Below, piece by piece: positions 16,641-25,852 of a DNA stretch of 41,839 nucleotides. The stretch's first letter is position 1. Every line of letters begins with the position of its first letter. The DNA comes from Chthoniobacterales bacterium (GTDB lineage Bacteria > Verrucomicrobiota > Verrucomicrobiia > Chthoniobacterales > UBA10450). Location: the NCBI GenBank assembly GCA_013815325.1, contig JACDGM010000030.1, positions 1 through 41,839 of the forward strand, read 5' to 3'. The notes beneath the pieces are model-generated. The model was not told the origin of the DNA. It ran no database searches and saw nothing but the letters and a program-made list of their open reading frames with translations. A program made the translations under genes and the position numbers.

Positions 16641-16827
16641 GCGGTGTCCCCCGGTTATGTTAGGATCCGTGAAACCGCGGATTTGACTTGGATGAGAGCA
16701 GTGCGTTGCCATTGTTCACGTAATGCCGGCAGATGTCAGGTTCGCCTATCACCAACGGCTTACCAGGAAAAAGCGTCGGTTGTGCGAGGCTCGGACGCAT
16801 AGTCGGGCTTAGCCCTTTTACTTCGGC

Positions 16828-17271
16828 TTACTCCTTCGACCCTACTTCCACCAGCTTCTTGGTCAGAAAGACGAGTCCAGCCATCTGGCCCCACTCAGAG
16901 AGAAGATTACCCACCACCTGGCCCCATCTGTCGTCCGGATTCATCCGCAAAAAGAGCACGGCCCAGCCGATCCCGGTCACTCCGATAAAAAGGAGAAGCG
17001 AATGTTCCAGGAGCAAATTCCACCACTTGTTAGAGCCATGGGGATGAAATCGCCGGCTCTCCTTCGATCCGGCTTCGTAGAAAAACTTCGTCCCAAGAAT
17101 GATCACCAGCGACCCACTCCAATCCGCAATCGCATTTCCGCAAAACGCCGCGAGATGCGACTTCGGATCGAGCCACACATAGCCACAGATCCAGACCAGC
17201 AAAAGGACAACGGCGGCAATGGTCAATGAGTGCCGAACGATCCAATGTCCTCCCCGCCGTTTTTTCTTCAT
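16828..17271 (-). CDS. Small membrane protein of unknown function
   Basis: I do not recognise a family. The 147-residue protein starts MKKKRRGGHWIVRHSLTIAAVVLLLVWICGYVWL with a positively charged N-terminus and a first membrane segment at about 15-32. There are further hydrophobic segments at about 46-62 (ADWSGSLVIILGTKFFY), 88-106 (HSLLLFIGVTGIGWAVLF) and 125-138 (WGQMAGLVFLTKKL). Two halves look alike (SGSLVIILGTKFFYEAGSKE and QMAGLVFLTKKLVEVGSKE), which suggests an internal duplication. An exact recurrent octamer sits just upstream of the start (17279-17286). Confidence 0.7.
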   Translation of the reverse strand: MKKKRRGGHWIVRHSLTIAAVVLLLVWICGYVWLDPKSHLAAFCGNAIADWSGSLVIILGTKFFYEAGSKESRRFHPHGSNKWWNLLLEHSLLLFIGVTGIGWAVLFLRMNPDDRWGQVVGNLLSEWGQMAGLVFLTKKLVEVGSKE

Positions 17272-17423
17272 TCTTTAGTCGTTAGGCGTCAGTCGCATCT
17301 TTCGCGAGCTGACTCCTAAACCGGAGCAAACTTCAAAGCGACAAAATAGTTTCATCAGCCGATCGTCCGACACGCGCCACTCGTGACTTCCTTCGCCGCC
17401 TTTTCTCGCGATACTTCCTGCCC

Positions 17424-18119
17424 ATGGAAAAACATCCTCAACCGCCACTCAGAGTTTTCATTTTCGATCTCGATGGCACCCTTGTAGATTCCAACGAATT
17501 CCACGTCGAGTCGTGGGACCGCGCCTTCCGACATTTCGGGAAGAATTTTCCTCGCGAGAAACTTCGCTCCCAAATCGGCAAAGGCTCCGACCAATACCTG
17601 CCGGAATTCCTCACGCCCGACGAGATCGAGCGCTTTGGAAAGGAGCTGGACGAATACCGCTCCAATGTCTTCAAGCAGGAATACCTGCCACGCGTGCAAC
17701 CGTTCCCGCAGGTGCGCGAGCTGTTCCAGCGCATCCGCGACGACCGCAAGCCCATTGTCCTCGCTACCTCAGGCAAGGAGTCGGAGAGCAAACATTACAC
17801 CAAGCTGCTCGGCATTGACGACCTGATCGAAGCCCAGACCACTGCCGATGATGTTGAGAAATCGAAACCGGCCCCCGACGTATTCACTGCGGCGCTCGCA
17901 AAGCTGGATGGCATTACTGCTGCCGAGGCGCTGATCGTCGGCGATACCCGGTTCGACTTTGAAGCGGCTGGCAAAGGCGGCTTCCGCGCCATCGGCGTCA
18001 CCTGCGGCGGCACCGACGAAAGGGTTCTGCGGGAGGCCGGTGCGGCAGTTATCTATCGCGACCCGGCGGATCTTCTTGCCTCCTACGACAACCTCATAAC
18101 AAAGCTAGCAGGATCCTAA
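17424..18119 (+). CDS. HAD superfamily hydrolase (phosphoglycolate phosphatase / beta-phosphoglucomutase-like)
   Basis: The 231-residue protein has HAD motif I in VFIFDLDGTLVDSN (Asp15 nucleophile, Asp17 acid/base), an alpha-helical C1 cap at about 24-90, motif II in VLATSGKES, motif III Lys in VEKSKPAPDVF and motif IV in LIVGDTRFDFEAA. The order and cap type match small-molecule phosphatases and phosphomutases. The substrate cannot be predicted. It lies at the start of the long stretch with no exact recurrent octamer. Confidence 0.9.
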   Translation: MEKHPQPPLRVFIFDLDGTLVDSNEFHVESWDRAFRHFGKNFPREKLRSQIGKGSDQYLPEFLTPDEIERFGKELDEYRSNVFKQEYLPRVQPFPQVRELFQRIRDDRKPIVLATSGKESESKHYTKLLGIDDLIEAQTTADDVEKSKPAPDVFTAALAKLDGITAAEALIVGDTRFDFEAAGKGGFRAIGVTCGGTDERVLREAGAAVIYRDPADLLASYDNLITKLAGS

Positions 18120-18156
18120 CCTGTCTGCCCGCGCGGATATCGGCGAAACTAACTAG

Positions 18157-19164
18157 ATGTCAGCCTCGCCGATTATCCTAAAGCCCACCTCGACCAGGGA
18201 AGAGCGTCGAGCCAAACGCGATGCACGGCGCGCGAAACAGCGAGGCGAAAACGCCACGCGCGCCGGAAAAATGCACGCCGCACGGCTCGCATGGGAGCGC
18301 GACGCGGACCTTGCTGAATTTCCGAGCGTCGGCCCCGCCTTGCCCCGGATCAATGTTGGCTGTTCGGGGTGGTTCTACTGGCATTGGCGCGGAGGGTTCT
18401 ATGCGGCTGACCTGCCAACGGCCAATTGGTTCACCCACTACGCCGATCACTTCAAGACCGTAGAACTTAACGCGCCCTTTTACTCCTGGCCGACCATAGC
18501 CACTGTGCGCGGATGGACCCGGCAGCTGGGCAGAAGGAAGTTTGCCTACACGGTCAAGGCGTCTGAACTCATCACGCACGTCAAACGCTTCACCGGAACG
18601 CGGACACTCATCCGCGACTTCGGGCATATCGCCGATCTCCTCGGCCCGCGCATGGGCTGCTTCCTCTTCCAGCTACCGCCCAGCTTTCACTACACGCGCG
18701 CTCGCCTGGACCGAATCCTCTCACAGCTGGACCCGGCCCGGCGCAACGTCGTGGAATTTCGACACCGTAGCTGGTGGGATGAGCGCGTCTTTGCAGCCTT
18801 TCGTGCAAGCGGCACCATCTTCTGCTTCTGCAGCGGTCCGCGGCTGCCGGACGAATTAATAAAGACGGCAGACGACATCTACATTCGGTTCCATGGAGTC
18901 AGGCAGTGGTATCGCCACGACTACTCGCTGGACGAGCTGGCGGTGTGGGCCGGAAGAATTAATGCGAGCGGCGCCAACCGGGTGTGGGCCTATTTCAATA
19001 ACGACCGCGACAGCTACGCCATAAAGAACGCGCGCGCACTGCTCCGGCAGCTTTCTAATGACCGCGCGCCGAGCGCTCGAGGTGCGACGCGATCAACTGA
19101 ATCTCGCTCCGCTGCAACTCCGGTTGTTGCTGGCCAACGTAGCCGCTCACCTGCGCCGCTATAA
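18157..19164 (+). CDS. DUF72 domain protein (YecE-like)
   Basis: The 335-residue protein has a basic N-terminal extension (EERRAKRDARRAKQRGENATRAGK) before a DUF72 TIM-barrel-like domain at about 60-300. Visible signatures are INVGCSGWFYWHWRGGFY, FKTVELNAPFYSWPTIATVRGW, FAYTVKASELITHVKR, FLFQLPPSFHYT, VVEFRHRSWWDE, DDIYIRFHG and VWAYFNNDRDSYAIKNA. DUF72 proteins are broadly conserved but their biochemical role is not settled. The Arg- and Ser-rich tail of about 35 residues is not part of the domain. It starts 37 bp after the HAD gene and may be cotranscribed. Confidence 0.88.
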   Translation: MSASPIILKPTSTREERRAKRDARRAKQRGENATRAGKMHAARLAWERDADLAEFPSVGPALPRINVGCSGWFYWHWRGGFYAADLPTANWFTHYADHFKTVELNAPFYSWPTIATVRGWTRQLGRRKFAYTVKASELITHVKRFTGTRTLIRDFGHIADLLGPRMGCFLFQLPPSFHYTRARLDRILSQLDPARRNVVEFRHRSWWDERVFAAFRASGTIFCFCSGPRLPDELIKTADDIYIRFHGVRQWYRHDYSLDELAVWAGRINASGANRVWAYFNNDRDSYAIKNARALLRQLSNDRAPSARGATRSTESRSAATPVVAGQRSRSPAPL

Positions 19165-19232
19165 ACTCTTGCATCCGTATCGGACTAGGCATTCCTAACG
19201 CGAACGGGCGTTTTTGTAGGCGTTGTTAGGCG

Positions 19233-19463
19233 TCATCTCCGGCCTGCAAACTCTGCAAACTTAGGATCTGCGAATTGATTGGCCTCGCGATGGATTTGCA
19301 CCCAAACCTCGATGAGCTTCTCTTTGGGTTGGCCCCTAACGTTGCCGGTCAGCTTCCAAATCGGATGGCACCAACCACTGCCATTATTTTGGTGCTTCTC
19401 GCCTTCGGTCTTCTCGCCGTCGATCGACGGTAGGCGAAGCATCTTTAAATCAAATATTCGCAT
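19233..19463 (-). CDS. Possible small hypothetical protein
   Basis: A 76-codon frame (MRIFDLKMLRLPSIDGEKTEGEK...) runs on the minus strand with a mixed amino-acid composition that looks more protein-like than the arginine-rich shadow frames nearby. The segment GWCHPIWKLTGNVRGQPKEKLIEVWVQIHREAN is plausible globular sequence. There is no recognised domain and no clear ribosome binding site. It could be spurious or a gene fragment. Confidence 0.3.
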   Translation of the reverse strand: MRIFDLKMLRLPSIDGEKTEGEKHQNNGSGWCHPIWKLTGNVRGQPKEKLIEVWVQIHREANQFADPKFAEFAGRR

Positions 19464-19934
19464 TGGTCGCTGGCTTCGGCGCTTTCGTGAGATCAACCGC
19501 ACCCCAGCCGCGCCAAAATTATGCCCGCTTGGCGCCGAACGTTCGGCAAGTCTCAATTATCTCTGTCGGGAGCCGGCTGAAACAGCCGAAAACGTGAGGT
19601 GAACGACTTCCACCTCATCTGCCTCTCACGTTGCCGGCGGGCACGTACGCCGTTTCGGAAAACAATCGTCCCAGCAACAAGCGGCTCCTCGCCTATCATG
19701 AACACCGTTTGTCGGTATGGTTTTGACTTAGAATTACCATATTCCGGAGCAGCACCGCAATCTTTAAGTTAAAAGCTCTTTGTGGGAAAATTTCCTCCAA
19801 GCGTGCTTTAGCCAAACCGGGCGGGGCAAGCGACGCGCCAACGCTCTCGAGTATAGATCGGAGAGCGCACGATGCCAGATAGCCCGGCGTCGACGATCCG
19901 GTCATCGCCTTCCGCGTCAGAAAAGCGGGCGCCG
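19464..19934. other. Intergenic stretch without a supported gene
   Basis: This region lies between the possible small gene and the low-complexity secreted protein. It contains no long frame with protein-like composition. Part of it (about 19690-19800) is more AT-rich than the surroundings. I see no repeat or RNA structure that I can support. Confidence 0.5.
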
Positions 19935-20585
19935 CTATCGGCTGCCGGTGGCAGCACGATCACCTTCTTTGAGGGCTTCCGTCTCGGTCATGTATTTGCC
20001 CTGTTTCGTCTTGCCGTAGTAGTGTGAGCCTTCCCGGTGAAACACGTGTGACTCTGTGTTTACCCAGACCATCCCGGGACCGCCGCCCGGCATCGGCGTC
20101 GCGTTGGTCGACGCGTTTCCCAAGCCCCTCTCGGGCGCCGGATTTGTCGCTACGGCCGGAGTTGGCGAGGGTTTGCTGAAGATCCTCCCGAGCAGGTTCG
20201 GCTTGGGAGTCGCGGACGCCACCGGAGCAGGAGTCGCTGACATGGACCCAGCAGCTTCCGCTGTCTTTTTGCGGCGGTGACTCTTTGCGGGCGACGGTGA
20301 AGGCGTCACTGTCGCACTCGAGGCGGCGGATCCCGATTCCGTTCCAGCCGCGGGAGACTCCGCTTTCTTGTGACTACGCCGTTTTGACGGCGAGGCAGAT
20401 GCAGCCGGCGTTGCACTGGAAGTGTCGGCCGCCGACTCGATGGCCGGCGTCGGCGAAACTTTTGCCTTATGAGCGCGGTGTTTTGCCGGAGAAGGTGATG
20501 CCTCTGGCGTCGGAGTTTGAGCTGAAACCAGGGCAGCCCCCGCGAAGGTAACTAGAGCAGCAAGACTAACGAATTGAAGACGCAT
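19935..20585 (-). CDS. Secreted Ala/Pro/Ser-rich low-complexity protein with conserved C-terminal module
   Basis: The 216-residue protein starts at the ATG at 20585 with a signal peptide (MRLQFVSLAALVTFAGAALVSAQ). Residues of about 24-150 are low complexity, with repeated TPTPEASPSP and SPSKRRSHKK-like blocks. The repeats alternate acid-free Pro/Ala/Ser runs with basic His/Lys/Arg clusters, suggesting an extended, positively charged linker. The C-terminal 45 residues (MVWVNTESHVFHREGSHYYGKTKQGKYMTETEALKEGDR) form a compact module that I recall as a recurrent uncharacterised bacterial domain. Function is unknown; it is probably periplasmic or on the cell surface. Confidence 0.72.
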   Translation of the reverse strand: MRLQFVSLAALVTFAGAALVSAQTPTPEASPSPAKHRAHKAKVSPTPAIESAADTSSATPAASASPSKRRSHKKAESPAAGTESGSAASSATVTPSPSPAKSHRRKKTAEAAGSMSATPAPVASATPKPNLLGRIFSKPSPTPAVATNPAPERGLGNASTNATPMPGGGPGMVWVNTESHVFHREGSHYYGKTKQGKYMTETEALKEGDRAATGSR

Positions 20586-20721
20586 GATTCGCACTTTAGG
20601 AACGAGTTCGGAAGGAGTCAAGGTCGCCCGGCATTGTGATCTCCTTCGTTTGTTAGGCGCGAACACCTTGGCGCGCCTGCTGGGATTCCACCTACCTACA
20701 AGCCGAGCCGGAATGCGCGTC

Positions 20722-21321
20722 TCAAGCCGGCCCGAACGGCACGAGCATCGGGACGCGCCGACGGTATGAATCGTAGGCCTCTACGCCGAGCTGCTCGCGC
20801 AGGAAGCCTTCTTCGAGGCGCGCCTTTATCCAAAAACCCAATGCGGCGATGAGCGCCCCTGCGAGCGCGAGGACCGTTCCTTTGAGAATCGCCACTGCGA
20901 GCGCTGCCAGGATGATCCCGGTATAGATAGGATGTCGCACGATGCCATACGGGCCGGTCTCAATAAGATGATGATCCGTTTTTTTAGTGACGAAGGCGGA
21001 CCAGAGCCGGCCCAAATGAATTCGCGCCCACCAGGCGAAACCAAGACCGATGATGCAGAGCAAGGCCATGGCCCAGCTCGCGCTATCGGGCAGCGTCCAG
21101 AGGCGCAACGGTCTATGATACCGGTGGGTGTTGAAGGCGAAGAGCAGAACGAATCCGGCTATATTCAAGAAGCGATAGGGAAGTTGCTGCGCGATGCCCG
21201 CCCGTGATTCGGCGCGGCTCGACCAGCCCGCGGCCAGCAACCAGGAGAGCGCCCAGGCGATCCAGATGGCGTAGCAGGCACTTTCAGGATCGGTGCCGAA
21301 GGCGTCGGTCATTTCTGCCAA
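20722..21321 (-). CDS. Isoprenylcysteine carboxyl methyltransferase-like membrane protein
   Basis: The 199-residue membrane protein has about five hydrophobic segments and the ICMT/PEMT-type C-terminal signature. RIHLGRLWSAFVTKKTDHHLIETGPYGIVRHPIYTGIILA is the SAM-binding region, and ARLEEGFLREQLGVEAYDSYRRRVPMLVPF supplies the conserved Glu-Glu and YxxYxxRVP elements. Bacterial members methylate unknown lipid or isoprenoid substrates. The start codon region overlaps the distal end of the frameshifted gene upstream. Confidence 0.82.
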   Translation of the reverse strand: MAEMTDAFGTDPESACYAIWIAWALSWLLAAGWSSRAESRAGIAQQLPYRFLNIAGFVLLFAFNTHRYHRPLRLWTLPDSASWAMALLCIIGLGFAWWARIHLGRLWSAFVTKKTDHHLIETGPYGIVRHPIYTGIILAALAVAILKGTVLALAGALIAALGFWIKARLEEGFLREQLGVEAYDSYRRRVPMLVPFGPA

Positions 21322-22848
21322 CCAGTTTGCACATTCTGGAGCGCGTCACAACTGCGACGCCTAAGGGCGCCCGCTGCGATGTCCTGCAGAGGATTTGATC
21401 AGGCGCGCCAGCGATTTTAGTCGTCTTCCGGGTCTTCCCAGCCCCCCGCGGGAGGGTTTCGGCGAGCGTGCCTTCGTTGTCATGAATCATGACAATACCA
21501 CCAGGCTCGCTGGCCGCGGCGATAACGCCGGTGACTCTTCCGAAACGCAGATGAAGTGCCCCGCTATCCTCTTTGGCCCCGAGGGTGGCGCGCTCGATGC
21601 CGATATCGCTAGATAAGCTGAGCTGGCCTCCTACTTCAGTGGCGAAGAGGCTCGTTGGGCGGTGCCATCGTCGCTCCCAAGGATGATGCGCCCGCCTTGT
21701 TTGCTCGCGGCAAGGTTCACGGAGTTGGTGTTGTCGGCATTAGTCAGCATGATGGTGCCGGATTCGCCATCCTCGGTCACGCCGACGAAGCCTTGCATAT
21801 GGTTGCCTTTCTTGATGCCAAAACTGCCACCGTTCTTCGTCATCTGCATGAAGGCCGCAGTCTCATTCTCCCCCATGAGAGAGGCCAGGGCGCCGGCTTT
21901 GGCCGCGGTGAGGAGGATGCGTTGGTCGGAGTCGGTGCGGGCGGCTTCGACGATTCCGCCACCGTCATTGGTGTGCAGGTGCACACTGCCGCCGTCGGTA
22001 TGATTAGTCAGGTTGATCGCGCCGCCTTCTCCCGCCGTGCCAAGGTCGAGCGCGATCTCGCCGCTCTTATCCCGACAAACGATGCTTCCCCCGAAACCGG
22101 GAAGATCGTGCAACTCGACCGCCGCGGACTGGTTTTCGCCCTCTCCGACGTGGCCGACGCTCAGCGATGAGCCCCACCGCAGTGGCCGCGAGATTGATGG
22201 TCTGCTCGCCACCGGGCGAGTGAATAAAAAGGCCATTGCCGGCCGGCCCGGCAATAAGGGAACAAGCTCGCATGCCTTCCTTATCAGCAATGCCGAAGGC
22301 ACCGCCTGCTTCCTCGGCAAACATTTTCGCCAGCACCTTGTCGCGTATGATGGCGACTTCACCCTTGTCGTTGCGCGAATGCATGAGGGCGCGGGGCTGT
22401 CCCTCCGGCCGACCGCGGTAATGGCGCCTCCGTTCGCCATTCCCTTCATGATCGCGCGCGGGATCCCGTCCGGCGAAAGAATTGCTACGTTACCCTGGCG
22501 GTTTTCGTCCGCAAAAATGTGCACGGCGCGTTCGTTGTTATCGCCAAAAATCTCCACAGTGCCTTCGTTGCCGGTCACGCGCACCATCACCCGGGTCTGA
22601 TCGTCCTTACCCAAGAGCGAAATAAACGCGCCGTCGTCGTCCGAGCCAATCATGCCGCGCATTTTCCGGCTCTCGCTCTCGATGACGAGTGCCTGCGCCA
22701 CGACGAAATTGGAGCGCACTTGCGAATTACAAACTTTCCCGTCGTCATCGCGAGCGATTCGCACCACCATGTCGAATTCCTCCCGCAGGGCGGCCAGGTC
22801 GCTCCTCAATTTCGCCAGTTCGTTTTGCACATCAGCAGTCGGGCTCAT
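21284..22848 (-). pseudogene. Frameshifted repetitive beta-strand-rich protein
   Basis: The protein starts MSPTADVQNELAKLRSDLAALREEFDMVVRIA, a short coiled coil. It continues as repeats of short strands and turns: GAFISLLGKDDQTRVMVRVTG, GTVEIFGDNNERAVHIFADE, GEIALDLGTAGEGGAINLTN, GGRIILGSDDG. The repetition suggests a beta-solenoid. The sense frame changes at about 22420 (to MHSRNDKGEVAII...), returns at about 22165 (VGHVGEGENQSAAVEL), and shifts again at about 21660 so that the tail (VGGQLSLSSDIGIERATLGAKED) reads past a premature stop at 21631. Three frameshifts imply decay or base errors in the assembly. No family is recognised. Confidence 0.65.
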
Positions 22849-23035
22849 ACAATCAAATACGCAAAGTGTGTGCCGTTCCGCCAATTTTGAAGGGAAAGCG
22901 CGCGCCCTGCGAGTTGTTCGTCTATCGGGGCTATGTGGCCGACACGGCCGTCTCTATACCAGGAGGCCCGCGGCATAGTCATGCCGGCCCGTGACGCATT
23001 GATCTCGCGGGGCGGCACGGAGAGAGCGCGGGCGG

Positions 23036-23560
23036 CCATATAACGCTGTCAACCGGATATGTGACAAGCCCGCTTTGCTATATGACAAGAGCGGCTTGCA
23101 ATAGAGAGTGCGGGGTTTGATAACGTCGCGGCGGCGACCATTTCCTTAACACACCCGGCCTGCTCAATAACAGCTGCCACATGTCAATTAGCATCCCGGG
23201 AGAGACAATTAACAAGCGAGCGCTAATATATCGCAGGGCAGGCAGGCTGTATAACATCTCCGCTCTGCTATGAATGATCAGTGGATCGGGCCAGCCGTTA
23301 ATTATCATAACGACCATGTTAATTGTCTTTTCTCGGGTGCTGTATAACTCGTCGGCCTTGCTATAGAGAGAGGCACGCTTGTTAAGTGTCGCCGATGCCA
23401 TGTTCATTTACAAAGGCGCAGAAACAATTAGCAGGGCGGCCTCGCTACGAGGGGAAGCGCGGAAAACAGTTATCATTTCACGGCGGTCAAGAAGTGTTAC
23501 CGCTCGTTAATGAGAGTTACCCAATGTTTTTCTCCCGGCCGGCCAAATGTGGTACGCTCC
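23036..23560. repeat. Non-coding array of AT/GC-alternating degenerate units, period about 21 bp
   Basis: About 24 successive blocks each begin with an AT-rich core (TATAAC, TTAATT, ATATGAC, AATTAAC) and end GC-rich (GCCTTGCT, CCGCTCTGCT, GCGGCTTGC). Clear cognate pairs are GCTGTATAAC at 23247 and 23339, TTGCTATAGAGAG at 23359 with TTGCAATAGAGAG at 23096, and GTTAATTGTC at 23318 with its complement GACAATTAAC at 23204. Mean unit length is about 21 bp, two helical turns. No coding frame here has protein-like composition. It precedes the FnIII gene. Its function is unknown. Confidence 0.6.
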
Positions 23561-23598
23561 TAGCTTAGTAGGCGGCGTTACCAGCAAAAAGCTGGGAC

Positions 23599-23607
23599 TT
23601 GGAAAGG
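23599..23607 (+). promoter_or_regulatory. Strong ribosome binding site of the FnIII gene
   Basis: The stretch GACTTGGAAAGGAGAAATA contains AAAGGAG, 10-12 bases before the ATG at 23620. This is one of the clearest Shine-Dalgarno sequences in the window and fixes the start of the downstream gene. Confidence 0.7.
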
Positions 23608-23619
23608 AGAAATAAAAAT

Positions 23620-24243
23620 ATGAACGTTAAAGTTTCAAGAAACTTCATGACGAGAGATAGCAATAGCAAGCTGATCTTCGACACAGGCGTGGTCATCGAA
23701 TCCACTGGAAACAGTGCGAGTCTGCCGGATCCGAAGCCTACGCTCATCGTGCTGACGGCCGCTCGTGGCGCCTTTATCACGGCGACGCAGGATGCGGCCC
23801 ATCACGACAGGGAGATGATGGCTATCTGCCGGGCGAAGCGGGCCGAGTTGGTCTCGCTTTTCCGTCAGCTCGCGAGCTGGGTGGATGCGACGGCCGATGG
23901 CGACCTCACGGTGTTGCTGAGCAGCGGGTTTCCCGCGCAAAAGACGCAACGCCAACCGGTCGGGCCATTGCCCGCGCCAAACACACACCGCTATTGCGAA
24001 ACGGTCCTGTGACCGGCAGCATCACGGCTCGCGCGCGCAAAGTGAACGGTGCCTACACCTATAACTGGAGAGTGGCACTTGCCTCTGCACCGACTGTCTA
24101 TCTGCGCACTGCACAGACGACGGGGGCCCCGCGCGACATTCGAAGGTTTGACCGCCGGTCAGACTTACATTGTTGAGCTCAACGCGATCGGTACGGCTGG
24201 CGCGAGCGATTGGAGCGGAGCGGCTTCCATCATGGCGGTATAA
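23620..24243 (+). pseudogene. Fibronectin type III domain protein, interrupted by two frameshifts
   Basis: The frame from 23620 (MNVKVSRNFMTRDSNSKLIF) encodes an N-terminal helical region (LTAARGAFITATQDAAHHD, RAELVSLFRQLASWVDATADGDLTVLLSSGF). This is the standard lead-in of a bacterial family of about 200-residue proteins ending in one FnIII domain. The sense frame moves at about 23980, at a short CA repeat, to LRNGPVTGSITARARKVNGAYTYNWRVAL. It returns at about 24130, next to a run of five G, to FEGLTAGQTYIVELNAIGTAGASDWSGAASIMAV, which completes the FnIII fold. If the shifts are real the protein is truncated at 24012. The family is unassigned in function, and a surface or secreted role is a guess. 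Confidence 0.7.
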
Positions 24244-24288
24244 CTGTCCGCCCCGAAATTCCCCTCAAAAGGAATTACGAGACAAGAG

Positions 24289-24326
24289 CCGCGACGAAGC
24301 GAAAGCTTCGCCGCGGTTTTCGTTTT
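24289..24326 (+). terminator. Rho-independent terminator after the FnIII gene
   Basis: CCGCGACGAAGC (24289-24300) pairs with GCTTCGCCGCGG (24305-24316) over 12 positions with one A-C mismatch, closed by a GAAA tetraloop. TTTTCGTTTT follows at 24317-24326. It lies 46 bp after the FnIII stop and is the strongest terminator in the window. Confidence 0.88.
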
Positions 24327-24536
24327 CCCGGCACGGTCTTTGCAGGGTGAAGCCGGCCTCTCCTTGCGGCACCGCATTGCTGGCCTTCGCGACATGCAGC
24401 AAAGAGGGCGAGGGAACGCGTGGCGGTAACTCACTTGGCTTCACCGCAGCCGTTGACCCGGCGGCGGCGGCAGATTACCGTCCTGGCAGGTCGGCCGGAA
24501 ACAGGTCCGCGGTCTTTGGGGAAGAAGAGGATGGCT

Positions 24537-25750
24537 ATGGAAACTGTGAGGGGCTTTATTTTGGTCGGTCTCTCTTGTCTGGCATTCGCTAGCGAGGGCT
24601 TCGCGCAGAACGGCACCTGCGCCGGTATCAGTCTGGGGCCGGGCGCGAATCTCAATGGTTACCGTCCATTTCCGAGCGATAACGCCTGGAACACCGATAT
24701 CTCCGCGGCGCCGGTCGATCCGAACTCGGCTAACATTATCTCCTTTATCGGCGCGACCGCGCCGCTGCATCCTGACTTCGGTGCGGGACTTTATCTGGGG
24801 AACACGATCGGCATTCCCTATGGGGTCGAGGATGCGACGCAGCCGAAAGTTCCCGTCAAGATAGTCGCCTATAAGAATGAGTCCGACCCAGGGCCGATGC
24901 CGCTCCCACCGAATGCTCTCATCGAGGGCTATCCGAATCCGGGAGACGGCGATCGGCACGTGCTCGTGCTGGATAAGGACGGCTGCTGGCTTTACGAACT
25001 CGATCGTGGGTTCCCGAAGGGCAGCCTCTGGAAGGCGGACTCGACAGCGATCTGGGACATGACAATCAATGAGCAAAGACCTTATACGTGGACCTCGGCC
25101 GACGCGGCGGGTCTGCCGATCTTCCCTGGGCTGGTTCGCTACGACGAAGTCGCGGACGGGGCAATCAATCACGCCATCCGCGGCACCGTGCCTGTAACGA
25201 GGCAGGCGTTCACGCCGCCGGCCTCGCACTGGGCCTCGTCAGTTACGGACCCGAATGCGCCGCCCATGGGATTACGGATGCGGTTAAAGGCGAGCTTCAC
25301 ATTTCGAGCTTCCCGCCTAACGACCAGGTGATCCTGACGGCGTTGCAAAAGTATGGAGTGATCGTCGCAGACAACGGCTCCGCCATGTTCATCAGCGGCA
25401 CACCAGACGATAACTGGAATAACGACGAGCTGGATCAGCTAAAGACGCTGACCACGTCCGACTTTGAGGTCGTGGTCACGGGACCGGTCTACACTCCGGC
25501 TAATGTTCCGGCGGGTCCCTCGCCTACCGTATCCAGTTTCGCAGCTAACCCTGCGACCATCACCGCGGGTCAAACCTCGACGCTTTCCTGGAGCGCCGCG
25601 AACGCGATCTACACGATCGTTTCGCCGGAGGTAGGACCGGTGCGAGAAACGACCGCGGTGGTTCGGCCGACAGTCACCACGACCTACAAGCTCTATGCTA
25701 CCAACCAGTATGGCCGCAAGACCCGGTCAGTGACCGTGACAGTGCACTAA
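24537..25750 (+). pseudogene. Secreted protein with C-terminal Ig-like domain, one frameshift
   Basis: The ATG at 24537 follows AAGAGG by 6 bases and opens a signal peptide (METVRGFILVGLSCLAFASEGFAQ); an ATG two codons earlier is also possible. The mature part has GYRPFPSDNAWNTDISAAPVDPNS, GIPYGVED, GDGDRHVLVLDKDGCWLYEL, IWDMTINEQRPYTWTSADAAGLPIFPGLVRYDEV and GAINHAIRGTV, a recurrent secreted family of unknown function. At about 25298 one base appears lost: frame one gives KASFTFRASRLTTR and stops at 25331, while the next frame gives ISSFPPNDQVILTALQKYGVIVADNGSAMF. The latter continues into an Ig-like tail (SPTVSSFAANPATITAGQTSTLSWSA) ending at 25750. The frame change is either a mutation or a base-call error. 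Confidence 0.75.
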
Positions 25751-25795
25751 CTCGCGCCAGAGCTAGAGTCCTGCTTCTCCTTCGGCATTGCCTTT

Positions 25796-25820
25796 GCGGC
25801 TGGGCCAGCCGCTCCTTTTT
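25796..25820 (+). terminator. Rho-independent terminator between convergent genes
   Basis: GCGGCTGG (25796-25803) is perfectly complementary to CCAGCCGC (25805-25812), followed by TCCTTTTT. It lies about 45 bp after the stop of the Ig-like gene and just before the 3' end of the convergent antiporter gene. Confidence 0.8.
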
Positions 25821-25852
25821 CTGCGCCGCGGTGCTCGTCTTCACGCCCAATC

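Noticed and set aside
23078..23407. A 109-codon minus-strand frame in the periodic array
   Set aside because: The composition follows the DNA periodicity. There is no ribosome binding site and no domain.
23036..23560. CRISPR array
   Set aside because: The units are degenerate, about 21 bp long, with no conserved repeat alternating with unique spacers, and no cas genes are near.
23599..25750. Programmed ribosomal frameshifting to explain the FnIII and Ig-like genes
   Set aside because: I see no slippery heptamer followed by a pseudoknot at the shift sites. Nearby unrelated genes are also shifted, which favours decay or base errors.
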